Assembly: GCA_945910005.1 (NCBI GenBank)
Contig: OX246739.1
Location: 36,218,608 to 36,282,607, forward strand
From: Isoperla grammatica
Lineage: Eukaryota > Arthropoda > Insecta > Plecoptera > Perlodidae
DNA: 64,000 nucleotides
Direction of reading: 5' to 3'
Shown: positions 1-13,275 of the stretch, one piece after another
Layout of the letters: every line of letters starts with the position of its first letter
How positions within the stretch are numbered: the stretch's first letter is position 1
The notes under the pieces: generated by a model
Database searches by the model: none
Told to the model about the DNA's origin: nothing
What the model saw: the letters and a program-made list of their open reading frames with translations, nothing else
Made by a program: the position numbers and the translations under genes

Positions 1-355
1 GCGCTCACACTGGGTCAAGTGTTCTGCCGTAGTTGTCGTCGTCGTCGATGAAAATTGTTCAATGTTCATAAGTAACATCAAACCAATGTTGGACAACATT
101 AGAAATTGAGAACAAAACGCCAGCTGAAACATGTAAACAATGAATTGCTACTCGAAAGTAAACAAACGGGCCGTTATGGCCGCCACAAGCATTTTGTGAC
201 TATGCTACACCCTCTACCGAACAGCCTACTGAATTTAGTGTGAACATTCGTATTTCTTGACGTCACACTGAAGTGATATTATAATTGTTCCTAAACAAAA
301 CAACCTTGTCGATGCGTTCATCATAGACAACTGACTCGACCAATCAGTGATCGGA

Positions 356-505
356 ATTTATAATTGTGGCTCGCTGGTTGGCCACGAATCACTCGCTACG
401 CACTTGTTTCAAGATGGCCGTCCAGCTGTCTAGTGGAAGACACACGCACATGGTTGACCGATGTCTGCGCGGCGCGGGAGGGGTCCCTCTTCTCCGGTAA
501 CGTGT
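356..505 (+). promoter_or_regulatory. Possible promoter with a short first coding exon
   Basis: A CCAAT box (340-344) and a TATA-like TTTATAAT (357-364) lie about 50 bp upstream of an ATG at 414. The ATG is in good context, with A at -3 and G at +4. It opens a 28-codon GC-rich frame that ends at TAA 498-500. The stop overlaps a GTAACG sequence (497-502) that could be a splice donor, so the frame could be a first coding exon with the rest outside or deep inside the window. No product can be recognised. The arrangement could be chance, since YY1-like AAGATGGC motifs also occur in transposons. Confidence 0.2.
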
Positions 506-2118
506 AAACCTCCAGGGACCGATACAGAGCAGTGGCTTGAAGACTAACACAAGATTTACACCCTTAACGCAGACCAGTGAATGTTTGATGTGGACTAGCC
601 AGGATTTTGTCCCACGATACAGGTGGTGTGTGTGGGTATACGTGTACATTTTGGTGTCAATAAAAGTTTAACTTGTCATAATGTCACAACCTTTCACTAA
701 AGACAAGGTAAAATAGAAATTACCCATTGTGTGCAATTACAAGTTCAAATTAGCTTTGTTGATATTGTGGGTTTATTCTTGCTTCCAAATGCAGAAGGAT
801 CCAGGGTATAATGCCCGGTTTGGGCTGTGGGGTTTATAATTTTGGAAATTCACTTGAATTTATGTCTATGGTACTGCGAGTAGAAGTAAACGGTGACTTT
901 GTATCCGTCGTAGCTACGGAGCACATAATAAGTAGTATAAGGCCCGCTACAGTTCTTGTTACTGATTTTGTAAATAAATTTTAAATTATTCCAAACGAAT
1001 ACACAAATATGTGCGTAAAGTGGATCTTACAAGACTGAAAATGGCCAAGAACAAAATATCTGCATATTTATCAAACTACTCGTTTTACGACATAGCTTAA
1101 CATTAATGGATAGCTATCGATATGCAATAGTACATGTTCATTTGCAGATTTGAGGTAAGGGTGAATGTATTAAACTCAGAAAAAGTTAGTTTCCATACTA
1201 TTTGAAAATTGAAACTAGTAAAAATCTTGAAAAATTTGTTTAAATTTGAACATTGAAGGAGATGTAGGTTAACGTTCACTATTTGTCGGCAGAATCTGGT
1301 TACCATTCACTAGGAGTATTATTACTTATTATTATCATTAGTATTATACATTTCTTGATTACCTTCACAATTAAATGCAAGACAATATTCAAGTTTTCAT
1401 TTTATAGCTACCACAACTCTGTGCTACAAACGTTCTTAAGCTTGGATTTAAAAAATAAATAAAATAGTAAGAAAGAATAATTATTACAAACTATTATTAT
1501 GAATTAACTCTTACTTGTCCTATTTCTAAGAACCATGTGTTTAATTTGTTTAATCCAGATATTATGAGGAATTGACGGCAGGAATTAGACGACAATAATG
1601 TAATGTTATCTTTTCTTGTTTTAATAATTTATTCTCTTGTTTCATATTTGTAAGAAAATGGTTGTTTTATTGCCATCTATGTGTTCAATGTGAATGTTTT
1701 AATTCACGGCGGTAAAATAGCAAAGCTCTCAGCGTCTGTTTATTTATTTTTTGCCTCATTTTCCACCTAAAGAGCACCAGCTCCACCCATTGTGTAGAGT
1801 AGTTCTACGTTTCTTTTATTGTATCTACTTGAATTCCCACTTTCTTGAAATAACCATCTGCATTTTCATTATATTTCTCCTCCGTTATGTTCCATTATGC
1901 AAATGACATCCGGCTTTTTTCTCTTTCAATTCTCCCGATTCACATTATGACGAGGGCAGACCCGGCTCATATTCATCCTCAAGTCTGCATTTCCATAGCG
2001 ATCAATCTCAAATTTACAATTCATATAGGCCCGGCTGACTGTGAAACGCTTTGGTGCAATGCAACACTTTCTGTTCGCGTCTTGGCTGCACTGTTGCGTG
2101 GACTCGTGTGAGCCCAGA
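506..2118. other. AT-rich non-coding stretch
   Basis: No convincing coding region, RNA gene or repeat was seen. The small open frames are short, lack codon bias and overlap each other on both strands. Moderately GC-rich sequence near 1,950-2,110 leads directly into the 29-bp satellite. Confidence 0.5.
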
Positions 2119-2595
2119 GGGCACTTACACATTGTGTCTGACGCATGAAGCACTCACAGATTGTGTATGACGCATGAAGCACTTACAGATTGTGTCTGAC
2201 GCATGAAGCATTCACAGATTGTGTCGGACGCATGAAGCACTCACAGATTGTGTCGGACGCATGAAGCACTCACAGATTGTGTCTGACGCATGAAGCACTC
2301 ACAGATTGTGTCTGACGCATGAAGCACTCACAGATTGTGTCGGACGCATGAAGCCCTCACAGATTGTGTCGGACGCATGAAGCACTCACAGATTGTGTCT
2401 GACGCATGAAGCACTCACAGATTGTGTCGGACGCATGAAGCACTCACAGATTGTGTCTGACGCATGAAGCACTCACAGATTGTGGCGGATGCATGAAGCA
2501 CTCACAGATTGTGGCGGACGCATGAAGCACTCACATATTGTGGCGGACGCATGAAGCACCCACAGGTTGTGTATGACGCATGAAGCACTTACAGG
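2119..2595. repeat. 29-bp minisatellite, about 16 copies
   Basis: A head-to-tail array with a 29-bp period. Each copy contains GCATGAAGCACTCACAGATT followed by GTGTCTGAC or GTGTCGGAC. Copies differ mainly at one T/G position and in a few end copies (GTGTATGAC, GTGGCGGAC). Variants cluster by neighbourhood: GGC types sit at the 3' end and TAT types at both edges. That pattern fits local unequal exchange. No long frame is carried through it. Confidence 0.95.
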
Positions 2596-5500
2596 AAGGA
2601 TTGTTGGGACTTGTCTACTTTCGTAATCGCCAACAATTGTGATTGTCATTATTTATACATTTTGAAATCTAGTTTCGTTTTCAACAAAAATAGGATAGAT
2701 TCATAATAATATCCAAAAGTTTGGACGGGTGAGTTGTAGATGACAAGTATGTTGTGCCGATGTAACTTCCAGCAAATTAGCATGACATTTGCTATTGTGC
2801 ATAATTCCTGTGAGAGTTAAGGAAGGTTGCTACTGTTGGATACAAATTATTCTAAGAATGTTAACTGTAGATATTTTATTTATAAGAAAGTCTTATAGTT
2901 CGAATTGCAAAATTTCTAATAATGGTACTAATTTAATTCTATTTCATTCGTTTACATGAATTTTATTTAAATGATTTTTTAGATGTCAAATTTTATTTTT
3001 GATTCCAACATTGTTTTTCTCGTTCACTGACTGTATTGCTAAATTTTTATGTATATTTGTTTGACTATTTTCTATAGTTACGTTTTCTTGTACAATGTTA
3101 AATTTAATTTACAAGCAACTTAATATTATTGTCAGTATATATAGAGAGAATAAATAATGAATGAACTAAAATAAAATTCAATAAGCCATCAGAATGTTTT
3201 GAAAATATTCGAGTCAAGGAAATCATCAAGTGGCCCATCTGGTCTTCGAGGCCTCTCAAGAACCCCGTCCAGAGCCAACATAGAAAATCCGATCTACATA
3301 ACCCGTAAAGTTTTTTTGTACGGGTCTGTGGTTCGATCTCAGGTTAGGTCCTTGTTTTTTGCTACCTCGTATTTTCTGAGCGCACTCGAACCTTATTAGA
3401 TTCAGTCTTGTGGTGACTTGGAAGTACACAGTGCTCAGCGATAGAGACGTTCACGTTACTGAGAACTGGGTTCGAAAATTGATATTCACAGAAAAAGGAA
3501 CAAGCTTTACGTTTGAACACCAGAAGGCTTAGACGAGTTTCCAGCAAGTTTGATATCTTGAATATAAGAATTAACTTTGCACGAACGACCACACATGAAG
3601 GATAAGGGATATGTTACATTGCTGTACTTTAAATCGTGACATAGTAAATATCAATAGAAGAATTAAATGAGATTTGGTGGATTGACGGGAGGGTGACGAA
3701 AACAAGTATAACATTCATAAGCACATTTCTAAGCTTGGCAGATCTCGCCTGACTTTATTTTTACCCAAATCGTAGTGACAATTACCCTCTTATCAAAATA
3801 TTGTGTTGAAAGTAGACACTTTATTTACATATGTTTTAATCTTTAGAAAGAAGATAGAGTATTACGTCATCCGAATTTACGTGTTGATGCGTTAAAAACA
3901 AAGAGACACATCACGATTTTACTGTGATTTTAATAATTCTAGATGTATTATTATATGAAATATATTTAGAAGGCCTACACACAGCAATCGTTCTTGCAGC
4001 GATCAATTTACATTATTGACACAGTACTTACTTGATATAACAATTCACACATCAAGCAATGTGTGTTAGTTTTGCCAACTAAAATTGGAGAAAAAGAAAT
4101 TATCGGATTTCGACGAAAGTTCTTTAAAAATGTAGCTGACGTTTATAAAAAAAAAATAAAAAAAATTCTAGAGAGAAAGTGCCCTCAACTACAATTTGCA
4201 TCATGCTTTAATATGCAAGGAGCATATTTTCACGGCCCAATTTCACGTTGACAGAAACACTTAACAACTACATATTTGAAGATTTTTATATATTTTCTCA
4301 AATATTTCTTACATATTGTGCAACGTGACAATCATGCAAATTCTCTTAGAATGCCAAGGTAGATTAAAACACCCAACAATAAAGTATGTTTACGCAATTT
4401 TCATCATTAACGCTATATTATTAACACTTTAAAACGAATTTCCTAGGCAGACATAATAAAGAACACACAAACTCATTGTTGTAAGCAAGCACATAATCAT
4501 TATTAAAACAAAGTCGAAACAAACTCCTAAAGTTGTACGAAAGTGAAGACGTAGCCAGACTTCATATTAGCTCTAGTGAACCTTGTTAGTTGAATCTCGC
4601 TCTTAAAGCCAGAACCCTGAGTAGTAAAGTCAGCATTAATTAAACCAACTTAATTTTAAAACAATCTTCAAGTTTTCTATTTGAGTCATAAACGCAGGCA
4701 AACGACCTAATGATAAATCCTGTTCTGCTGTAGGCCTTATTGCCGGGAGTCATCCCTTGCTTGAGGTGAAGCAGCCCTGTTAATAAAGTCGGACGACCAA
4801 TAAAGCGCATTTGCATGCGAATAGCGGATTAAACTGGCGCAGGGGTGAGAGAAGAACGAGTGATTGGATAGTCCGCGCTGAGCTACACTGTTAACGATTG
4901 TGCTCGCTTCTCGCTATAGGGAGGACATTCAAGTGAAAGGGCGAGCTAACATGAAAATGTAACATCTGAAAATGTTGTGTCAAATATTCGTTTGGTCAAA
5001 TAAATGGTAGTGTTTTAATTGTCCGTCATCAGGTTTGTCAATAATAAAAACTCTACTGTCCAGCTCGGTGCGTATGACATCACACTGGCTTCATTTGAGA
5101 GAAATGTAGCGATCACTTTAAGAAACATATTGGCACATGGTTTATTTCATTAAAGTCAAATCAATCTAATTGCACGTATTTATAAATTTACATTTACTTT
5201 GCCAGTATAATCTCTACTCGTATAAGAATCAAAAAATACATTCTTCGTCAACTGTACAAACAGTTACCCTACAATTGTACCAAAGATGCAACAAAGTTCA
5301 CATTCATTGCAGAATGATAGACTTTAAAAAATCTTTGTATTTTCCTATCTATAAAGTTGGGATTTTAAACGTTTTCGTATAACAGAAGCTTAGATTTTTT
5401 AACCTAATTTAGCTCAATATCAGAATAATTAACATGCAATTATGCTTTTTCTAAGTAACTAAAACTTCGTTTATATATTTAGCGTACTAAGTATATAGAA

Positions 5501-6879
5501 GTAAAAAATCATAGCAGCATTTCAATAACACAATTCAGTAAATTTTTACGTATTTATATGCATTACATTATTAAATTAATAGCTGAATAGTGAAATGTTG
5601 TTTCATTGTTCACAATTATGATTCTAAAAATGTGTAATAATGTTACAGTATGCACTAAATGACACGAAGAAACACACAATAAGCACGAAACTATCTTCTA
5701 AATCAAGAACAAGTGCATGGCATGTATGTAACACTTCACATTGTATCACATAGCATTCCGTAGAAATCGCATCAGTCCCGCGGTTGTGCCATTCCAGAAC
5801 CGAACAGTCTCGTTTCCAAAGCCATTTTCTAACAGTGTAGTTTTCATTAAAACCCGGTCCGTAAAACATCAACTATACATATATAATGGTGCTACTGCCT
5901 TTAGGCAAGCATGCCTTTCTACCCCTTCTAGTTATTCATTGGTAGGCATTTGTTAGCCCGAATACCCCATAGATACAGGAGTTGCTGTTTAAATAGCCTA
6001 TATTTTTCACGGCCACGACCGCTTCGGGGTGGGAGGGTACGTTTTGCATTGAAATAATAAGTAACACTCATTAGGCCCTGAGTGACTGCAATCACCCCGT
6101 CCCCTCCCCTCCACCCCCTTCACGTCAACGCTGCCATTTTAAGAGCAAGTGCGATATTAGCAAGTAGATTAAGAGTCGCCGATGCAAGGATGAGACTTGT
6201 AAGAGCTTTAGGGTTGAATACGAAGTGTGGCCGCATAGTAGGCAGCACATTTTACAACATTTCTATTGAATAACACAAACATTTTGATTCAAAATCAAAT
6301 ATAAGGAGAAAACAATATTTTTGCAAATAATTACGTCTTTTAGGTTGGCTATAAAGTTATAAATTATTAGACATGATATAAAATGTATAAACATAAAAGT
6401 CGTTGGAGAGTAGTTTATAAAACAATTTTGATAACATGAAATTCGAAATTTAAAAAACAACATGTTTTTGTAAATTTACGACACCTCTGAACGGTTGTTT
6501 TCTGTTCGCAGTCGTGTCAATAAAATAAATAAATAATCTCGTGCTTCTCTTAGCTTCTCATGGGTTAAGTCAGGAACCTACAATTTAAAAATTTAGATTT
6601 GTTTGTCAGCTGTTTTAAAACTATCAACATTGTGTAAATTAAACGTGCAGTGGATTTAACGGTATGGTACCGATGCACAAAACTTTGGTTTCCATTGGAA
6701 AAAATTAAATTTCTTTTTACAAGTTGTTATTAATGGGTAATTTGATTCATGTCAGTTCGAAATTATCTAGGACTATTGGCTACATTTCTTAATTGATTTG
6801 TAACTCAATGACACCAACAATATAATTATAATTTATATTGTTTGATGTATTAGTATTTTTATAAACATAATTTTAAATA
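2596..6879. other. Gene-poor AT-rich region
   Basis: No supported gene in about 4.3 kb. There are scattered short frames, TA-rich runs and a GC-richer patch at about 6,000-6,150 with C-rich text. A tRNA B-box-like GGTTCGATCTC near 3,331 has no convincing A-box at the right distance, so no tRNA or SINE is called. Confidence 0.5.
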
Positions 6880-6887
6880 GTTATAAT

Positions 6888-7533
6888 TAGAGGTGTTTGT
6901 TTTTCGCGGACCGCGAAATCGCGAAAAGTGTTGATAAAGAAGGGGGAGATAAACAAAGTGTATATCTGTTGATAGGCACCTTAAAAACATCAAAATTTTA
7001 TCGCGAAAATTCGCGAAATCCGCAATTTCCAGTCATAACATCGAAATTTGTATTAAAGAGCGAAATAACACGAAATCTCGATTGTTTTAATTTATTATAA
7101 ACATTTTTTTTAAATTTTAAATTTATTATTACAGTCAAACGTCATTACAACTCAATCGTGGGGACCTTATATTTTTTCATTATAATGATGATTTCGTTAA
7201 GAAGAACAACGATTTATTTTTGCTGAAATAAGGCGTCAAGCAGAGCAAACGAGTACAATTCTGAGGGATTTTACGTGACGGACAAGAAGATTCTTATGTG
7301 TTGTGACTGCCGCCTTTAATTCGACCGTAAAGACACACTAGACAAACACAGGTAATGGTAATGTTAAAACACTTCGTATTAACTAGTACTAGTTTGTACA
7401 TACAATTCAAATAAATTAAATAAAATTAAAATTCCTTTTTAATTTAATGTGTTGTAACAACGCCATAACATCGAAATTATTAAACCTATAAACGAAATTT
7501 AAGAAAACACACCACCATTTACAAACACCTCTA
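6888..7533. mobile_element. Non-autonomous hAT-type DNA transposon
   Basis: The 646-bp element has perfect 13-bp terminal inverted repeats: TAGAGGTGTTTGT at 6888-6900 and ACAAACACCTCTA at 7521-7533. It is flanked by an identical 8-bp target duplication GTTATAAT (6880-6887 and 7534-7541). An 8-bp duplication of the form nTnnnnAn and a TIR starting with TAG are hallmarks of the hAT superfamily. The 5' subterminal part is rich in TCGCGAAA-type motifs, which may be transposase-binding repeats. There is no intact transposase. A decayed zinc-finger coding piece lies at 7227-7352. The exact target duplication points to a fairly recent insertion or good preservation. Confidence 0.88.
7227..7352 (+). 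pseudogene. Decayed zinc-finger fragment inside the hAT element
   Basis: A 42-codon frame, with one in-frame TAA at 7317-7319, reads EGFYVTDKKILMCCDCRL before the stop and FDRKDTLDKH after it. The Cys-x2-Cys pair followed by a DKH ending resembles the BED/CGGBP1-like zinc finger at the start of some hAT transposases. I infer a remnant of the parent transposase. The match is short and was judged by eye, and the fragment cannot be functional as it stands. It supports the hAT assignment independently of the element ends. Confidence 0.45.
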
Positions 7534-7541
7534 GTTATAAT

Positions 7542-8567
7542 CCATAATGTGCTGTAAACATCAAAGGACAGGATTTGCCCGATTGTGTATTCTTTTAAGT
7601 TGGCTTGTGCTTGCTAAGTATTACATAATTATTACGTTGAAGATAGATTTCTTTAATGTATTATAATTATCACAATCGTTACTATTATTATTGTCATCAT
7701 TGTTAACGACGTGTAATGCTTAAAACATTAAGCCCATCAATGTCTCAACAAGTCTAATAATGGAATATGCCTTCGCCTGGTACAAGTATAACAATGCACG
7801 TTGTTTGACTTAACATTCACACACAATGAACAATGTCACCATACACAAGGGGCAGGTTTCGCGCGAGGGGTGAAGGAAGGGAGGAGGGGTAGGCGTGTGG
7901 GGTGGGCTGGGTTGGGCTGGGCCGGGGAAAGTGAACAAAAGCTAACGGATTAGCCTTTAATTCTTCGCAAGGAAAATAATTATATCAATTAAATAATAAG
8001 TGAACGTAACGTCTGAACTTTGCATGGAATTTCATTTCATTTCATTAGATTTATGGGAAAGAAATAAACCATCTCAAATCTAATATGAAGTAGATTGGCG
8101 AGGATTTATCAGGCCTCTTGAATCTCGGAAAGTGCCGCTTGGCTTTTGTGGAGGGATTGCTACATAAATAGACACGTTAACTCCCAATATCAATTTGTGC
8201 GAGGAAGAGGCAAACAGTGGCTCTTGCTAGCCCGGCTAATCCTGATTCCGGCGTTTCAATTAGCTGTGTTTTATGTTTTAGATGTTATGTTACGATGGAC
8301 CAACGTAAAACACTTGGTAGATTCCTTAACGTTTATGTCCACGTTTACAAAACTTACACTAACACAGCGAGCGTGATTAACGAGGCTTGTGCACTCGACT
8401 AAGCGGAATACCACATTTAATATGTGAAAGAACGCCCGGAATCTGTTAATTTTCCTTGAAACAGCGTGCACTTGAAGATAGGGGAGTTAGATAGGGATGT
8501 GAGGTTGGTATAAGACTACACCTTCGTTGGTACTACTGTTTAAAAACACTTAAAACGAATACCTGGA
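7542..8567. other. Non-coding, with two GC-richer patches
   Basis: A purine-rich G-tract patch (about 7,855-7,935, many GGGCTGGG and GGAGG words) and a mixed-composition patch (about 8,120-8,300) that includes a CAATTAG homeodomain-type core stand out from the AT-rich surroundings. Overlapping 60-76 codon frames on both strands at 8,146-8,471 do not look coding. Confidence 0.35.
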
Positions 8568-8750
8568 CCCTTATTCTGTAATTATCCCGCTATGGAAGCG
8601 GCCCGCTTTAGGTCGAAAGCGGGCGATATGGAAACAATTGCGGTTCCACAACAATATAACTGCCGCAATAATTTCCAATACTAGTGTTTTTATTTCTCAA
8701 TTGTTTCCATATCGGCCCGCATCCAAAGTGGGATAATTACAGAATAAGGG
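8568..8750. mobile_element. 183-bp MITE with CCCTTATTCTGTAA ends
   Basis: An imperfect palindrome. The left arm starts CCCTTATTCTGTAATTATCC and the right arm is its reverse complement, ending GAATAAGGG. The match continues for about 53 bp to the shared GATATGGAAACAATTG. The left arm carries an extra 16-bp insertion with its own GC hairpin (GCCCGCTTT...AAAGCGGGC). There is no coding capacity and no clear target duplication. The same terminal motif is found on the larger element at 19934-20661, so the two probably depend on the same transposase. Confidence 0.8.
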
Positions 8751-10790
8751 CACTGTAATCAGCCAATGGGTGCTTAAAAATATGCTCTCATTTCCACACA
8801 CATCTTTTCATAAATAATTCTCACATTCATCAAATCAATCACTTACTTTATGAGCGTATACAATGAGAGCCAACATGAACTGTTTAAGTCAAACTTAAGA
8901 CTAAACACTAAACAAACAAGGAAAATACACAGCAAAATCGCTTCCATTTAAAATTTAAACTCTTGTTCCAGCGAATCCGTTAAAGTTTCTGTCCCTGATC
9001 AGCTTTTTGTTTGACTTTCGCAACAACATGTGTTCTGTTCCCACAAGCCGGGTCATTTCTTTCCCCTTCTTCTGCGAACTCGTATATCTGCCTATAATTT
9101 GTTTGCAAAGAGTGCATGTGGAATTACACTGATCATGCAATGAGGTACTTGATGAGTATTTCATCAGAATTTCAATAAAGATAGACTTGTGTCTTTATTC
9201 TTCATTTGTAAACGTACAAAAACGAGAATTGTTTGGAAACACAACACCAGTTAAATGTTATTAATAGTAATACACTTCTTACAGCGATCATGTATGTTGA
9301 TTTTTTTTTATCTGTACACCTTGTTCCAACATTGTCAGGTAAGGGGGTGTTGCCACCAAATACTAGGGCATTCAGGAATCAGCACCAGTCTGCCAGTCTT
9401 GATGATTAAAACATAAAATCTTGTTAAGCTTTTCGACATTATTTTTATATAATATGTTCATCTAATCCCATATCTAAACGTAAATACGTAAATTATTTAA
9501 TAATTTATATTGTTGCGTTATTCTCGTATTGTTGATATTTTGATTTAAATTTGGGCACAACAAAAGACGTTTTGCTTTCACATATGTCTTAAGAGTGTAA
9601 CGTAAAGGGTTGATAGGAAAATGCAATATTAACCATCTTTGTAAATAGAATTTAGTTGATTATTTTACTAATATTTACTACAATTTAATGTTATTTGATA
9701 TAATGACTGGGACCAAAATAACGGTCAAACACAAATGCAGGACTAAAACCCATGAATTCAAGTTTCAAAGAATCGTATCTGGGCCGAACCGTTCGACCAC
9801 CGTGTTTCATTACAAGATAACATTTTGTGTGATCGCATGCTAAGGAAATTATTTCCAACTGGACATGCGGCGCCCACGATGTTATTAATACCTTCATTTT
9901 AGATGTGAGATTAGGTACAAAAGAACCAAATATCGGAATATTTTATATAAATAAAGATAAATGTGAAATAATGTGGCAGCTGTAGATAACCGCTGCCCAT
10001 CGTGTGTTGGTTTAACACCTGATAACATCCTAGTTTCTCACGCAAGGTTTTCCTCTTCAAATTTACGTACCTAGTTATCGATCGGGATCGTCGTACAGAA
10101 ATAAAACAGAACTTTATATTGAAAGTAAATTTACTTTTCTCAAAAACATGGAGTGTTTGAGGACCAAACGATAAGATGATGGATTCGTACCTATTTCGGC
10201 AAAATGGTGTGTTTGGTGGAGGTTCCGGGTTTAAGATATATCTGGAAATATAGTGGAGCTTATTTTATTTCTTGATTTGATTAATGATGGACAGGCGTAA
10301 GTTTATTTTTTTGTGATTGTGATAATTTAATGGTATTCTTTTATCTTTTTATGGAATGTACTTTAATTTTTTTCCAGTTATCTAAGCTTTTGTGAGTTTA
10401 TTAAAATAGCACTGATTATATAAAACTGTATAAAACAGCTAATCTTAAATTAAATATTTATATATATATATATATATGTTATTGATTTTAAATTTTTCAT
10501 TACATTTACGGAAAAAATTAGGATACATCAACGATTTAGAACGGCATTACGATAAGTCATACAAGTACAAAAAACAAGACACGTGGGAAAAATAAAAATG
10601 TATATAGAAAACTATGTCTCATTGTATCCCCAAACGGATTAACACGTATCAAAATGTTTATTTTGATACTTACTAATAACACGACTTAAGCTTAAAATAG
10701 TTAACATTAACTAATTAAATGCTTTTATTATGGGGTACTGCTCCGTTGTCTTTTGCGTGTACAATTATCGAAATGTTTTCGGCTTATAAA
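8751..10790. other. AT-rich, no gene seen
   Basis: There is a short (TA)n run near 10,458-10,477 and many A/T homopolymers. Frames up to 69 codons are present but unremarkable. I see no repeat family members or RNA genes. Confidence 0.5.
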
Positions 10791-10849
10791 TATTCACATT
10801 AAAATCCGCAATACACATTCCGAACATCCACCCCTACCCACCCCTATTC

Positions 10850-11200
10850 GCCCGCGTTCGGTACACACACACACACCCACCCCCTTTCTCATCACATGAT
10901 CTCAATGTTTTTCATTTATATTTGTCAACACGGTGGCTGGCATGAGTATCCCGAGCTATCGCCCCCCAAGCTAACGTCAACAATCAATCTAGCGCTAGAG
11001 AGAAACAACGTCCAATCACAGTCTCATAAGCCTAGGGCGTCCGCAGACAACCAATTACAAGTACACGCCCGCGTCACTCGCCAGACAGTTGTTGTATCAC
11101 CCGCATACATTGTTGGTCGTCGCCGGGACTGCAGGCACTATGACGCGTCCGCCGAGCCTAGGCCTAGGCGGTTACACGGGCCTATAATATTATTGTCATA
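10850..11200. other. GC-richer island, candidate regulatory DNA
   Basis: Starts with a CA/CCCACC run (10,863-10,885) and continues as mixed sequence with CCAATTACAAG (11,049-11,059), CCAATCA and palindromic CCTAGGCCTAGG near 11,157. A 101-codon frame spans it. The frame has no recognisable domain, begins in an unlikely context and is probably a by-product of the base composition. The island contrasts sharply with the flanking AT-rich DNA, as conserved non-coding elements often do. That reading is inference. Confidence 0.25.
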
Positions 11201-11829
11201 ATATGCAGACTGCACGAGACGCTTTTACAACTGACAAACACAAGAGATGCACATGGACAAAATACACTTCAACACGTGGTAGCTGTTGCGTGCAAGGAGC
11301 TATAACCTCACTTTTTGGTCTGGATGGAAAGATTTTGACGGATCTTAAGTTATGTATAATTTGCATTGAGTAAGTATTTTTTTTATTTTTTATGGTAATT
11401 TACCTTGTTCTTTTGGAGCAAAAGGGCAAGATTATATAGAAGTCAATAAAAATAAGATACACTTTAACCGTTGAAAGTGGTGTATCCCTATAGTGTTTCA
11501 GAGTGTGTGTGTAAGAAGTGGAATTATATGGAACTTTCACATTTATGTCGAAGCAACGAAGAAGGTATGGAAAGGAAACATGCACGCACACATGAAGAAA
11601 AGCGTTTGACATTTTTCTTCAAAACAAAAACATCAAGAGGACGTCATGTTTTCAATAAATCCACATTCAAAGGAATCATGAATGTATAAATACTACATAA
11701 ACCAGCATGTTTTCTATCATTGAGTGATGTTAGTGTAAATAAAACAAATACAAGTTCAGGTGCCCCATTTAAACATTCCAAATAACTGTGTGAATAAAAA
11801 TGTCCATGTACAGATGACGAATACATGTA

Positions 11830-12345
11830 TAAATCTCCTCGTACGACAATCAGAGCTACGTCCCACCAGACCCATGGTTTACGGACGCGGTCGACGTTTA
11901 GCCGTCCATTCCTCCCGCTTTGATTACACCCCCGACCACGGGAGCATCGCGTAATCACCGCTCCACTACTCATCGCAAACGAGCACCAGTGTTCGATTAG
12001 TCCCCGAACCTATTAGCCCATCACGCACGCCGACATCCAACTATTTAAACAACCAACTTCCAATCACCACATCGTCAACTTGTCAATAGAACTTGAGCAA
12101 GCGGGAGAGAAAAGAAAAGGGTTCTGGTACTCTCGAGTCCATTTATAGTTGGCAACCTCCTCGGGCGGTTCGACGAAAGTTTCACCTAGCGTGCCCCCCT
12201 CCCTCGCGTACCCGCGCCACCCTTCCTGCTCTATTTATCCCCTTAGCCCTACGGGCAGATAATAAATTAGCAATTGGAAACGCGGAATACTCTTCGTGTA
12301 ATGCAATTAACTCTCAGATTAATCGCGATTTACTATTTGCTATCA
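11830..12345. promoter_or_regulatory. GC-richer island with C-tract and AATTAGCAATTGG core
   Basis: A 500-bp segment of balanced composition in AT-rich surroundings. It has several homeodomain-type cores (GATTAG, CAATTA, ATTAATC) and a C-rich stretch (12,190-12,215). The block at 12,255-12,289 matches 14,275-14,309 at 24 of 35 positions without gaps, including AAATT, AATTGG and ACGC. Frames of 60-109 codons overlap here on both strands and show no domain. I read this as candidate enhancer DNA and not as an exon. Confidence 0.3.
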
Positions 12346-13023
12346 TGATGTAATGTTATTGACTTGGCTAGATCTCTCTTTACAGACGGAAGAAACAAAA
12401 GAAAACACTTTTTCAGCAAACCAATTTTGTTTGTGGGGCTTATGCTAACGGTCAATGAGTAAGAGGACTCGCTGCTATAGGTGCTACACTCTATGCTTGG
12501 CTGATGCTGACGTCATAGCTGTTACGCAACTCATTGCTGTTAGTATCCCAATGCTCATGTTCTGCAGTTAAACATTTTCGAAATGTTAGAACTATTAAAA
12601 AATTCATTTTTTAAATGCTGATGCAAATGTCGATAAAAACATTGTCTAGTTTGTACCACGTAATTCAACTACATAACTTTCTAGACCGTATAGAATTAGC
12701 ACTAAATTTCCCAGTCATATTATTGATTGCACATTTTAATTATTATTATTTGTGAGCGGTTTTGTGTAGATAAAATGGTACTGACAGGGTTTTTCCATGA
12801 GGCTGTCATGTGAGTGGCTTTGTAGACATATACTTACACCCTTGCCGCATGGGAGATATTTTAACCTTGACAACAAAAAGTTAAAACGGGAAGGAAAATA
12901 ACAAAGAGGGTGAGAAACGCATTAAGACCTCCAGGGTGTGAGTTTGTACTCCACACCCCTCACGTAATCTAGACTACCTGTGTTAATTCATTTCAACCTT
13001 GCTATAAATAAGTAGCGAATTCT

Positions 13024-13275
13024 GGGCCTGGATTCACAAAGATGCGTAACTCTAAGTTGTCCTAAGTTAGGCAAATCCTAGCTAGATAAATCAAGATAAA
13101 TCATGTCTAGGTATTAATACACATTCATAAATCAAATATTATTAGTTAAATTGTTCATATTTTACTATATTCTATCTTTATAACATTGCAGAACGCCATA
13201 TTGGTGATTTATATCTCTAAGATTTGCCTAAACTAGGACGTCTTAGCACTTAGGCACCTTTGTGAATCTGGGCCC
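13024..13275. mobile_element. 252-bp MITE with GGGCC..GATTCACAAAG ends
   Basis: The left end GGGCCTGGATTCACAAAG and the right end, read on the other strand as GGGCCCAGATTCACAAAG, form inverted repeats. They continue imperfectly through TCCTAAGTTAGGCAAATC versus TCCTAGTTTAGGCAAATC. The interior is AT-rich and non-coding. The flanks CGAATTCT and TGAATCCT agree at 6 of 8 positions and may be a worn target duplication. Miniature elements with this GGGCC/GATTCAC type of end are common in animals. Confidence 0.75.

Noticed and set aside
2119..2595. CRISPR-like array
   Set aside because: Continuous 29-bp tandem repeats with no unique spacers, in an animal genome context; this is a minisatellite.
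3231..3342. Possible tRNA or SINE from TGGCCCATCTGG and GGTTCGATCTC
   Set aside because: Both boxes are imperfect, they lie about 95 bp apart and no repeat copy was found.
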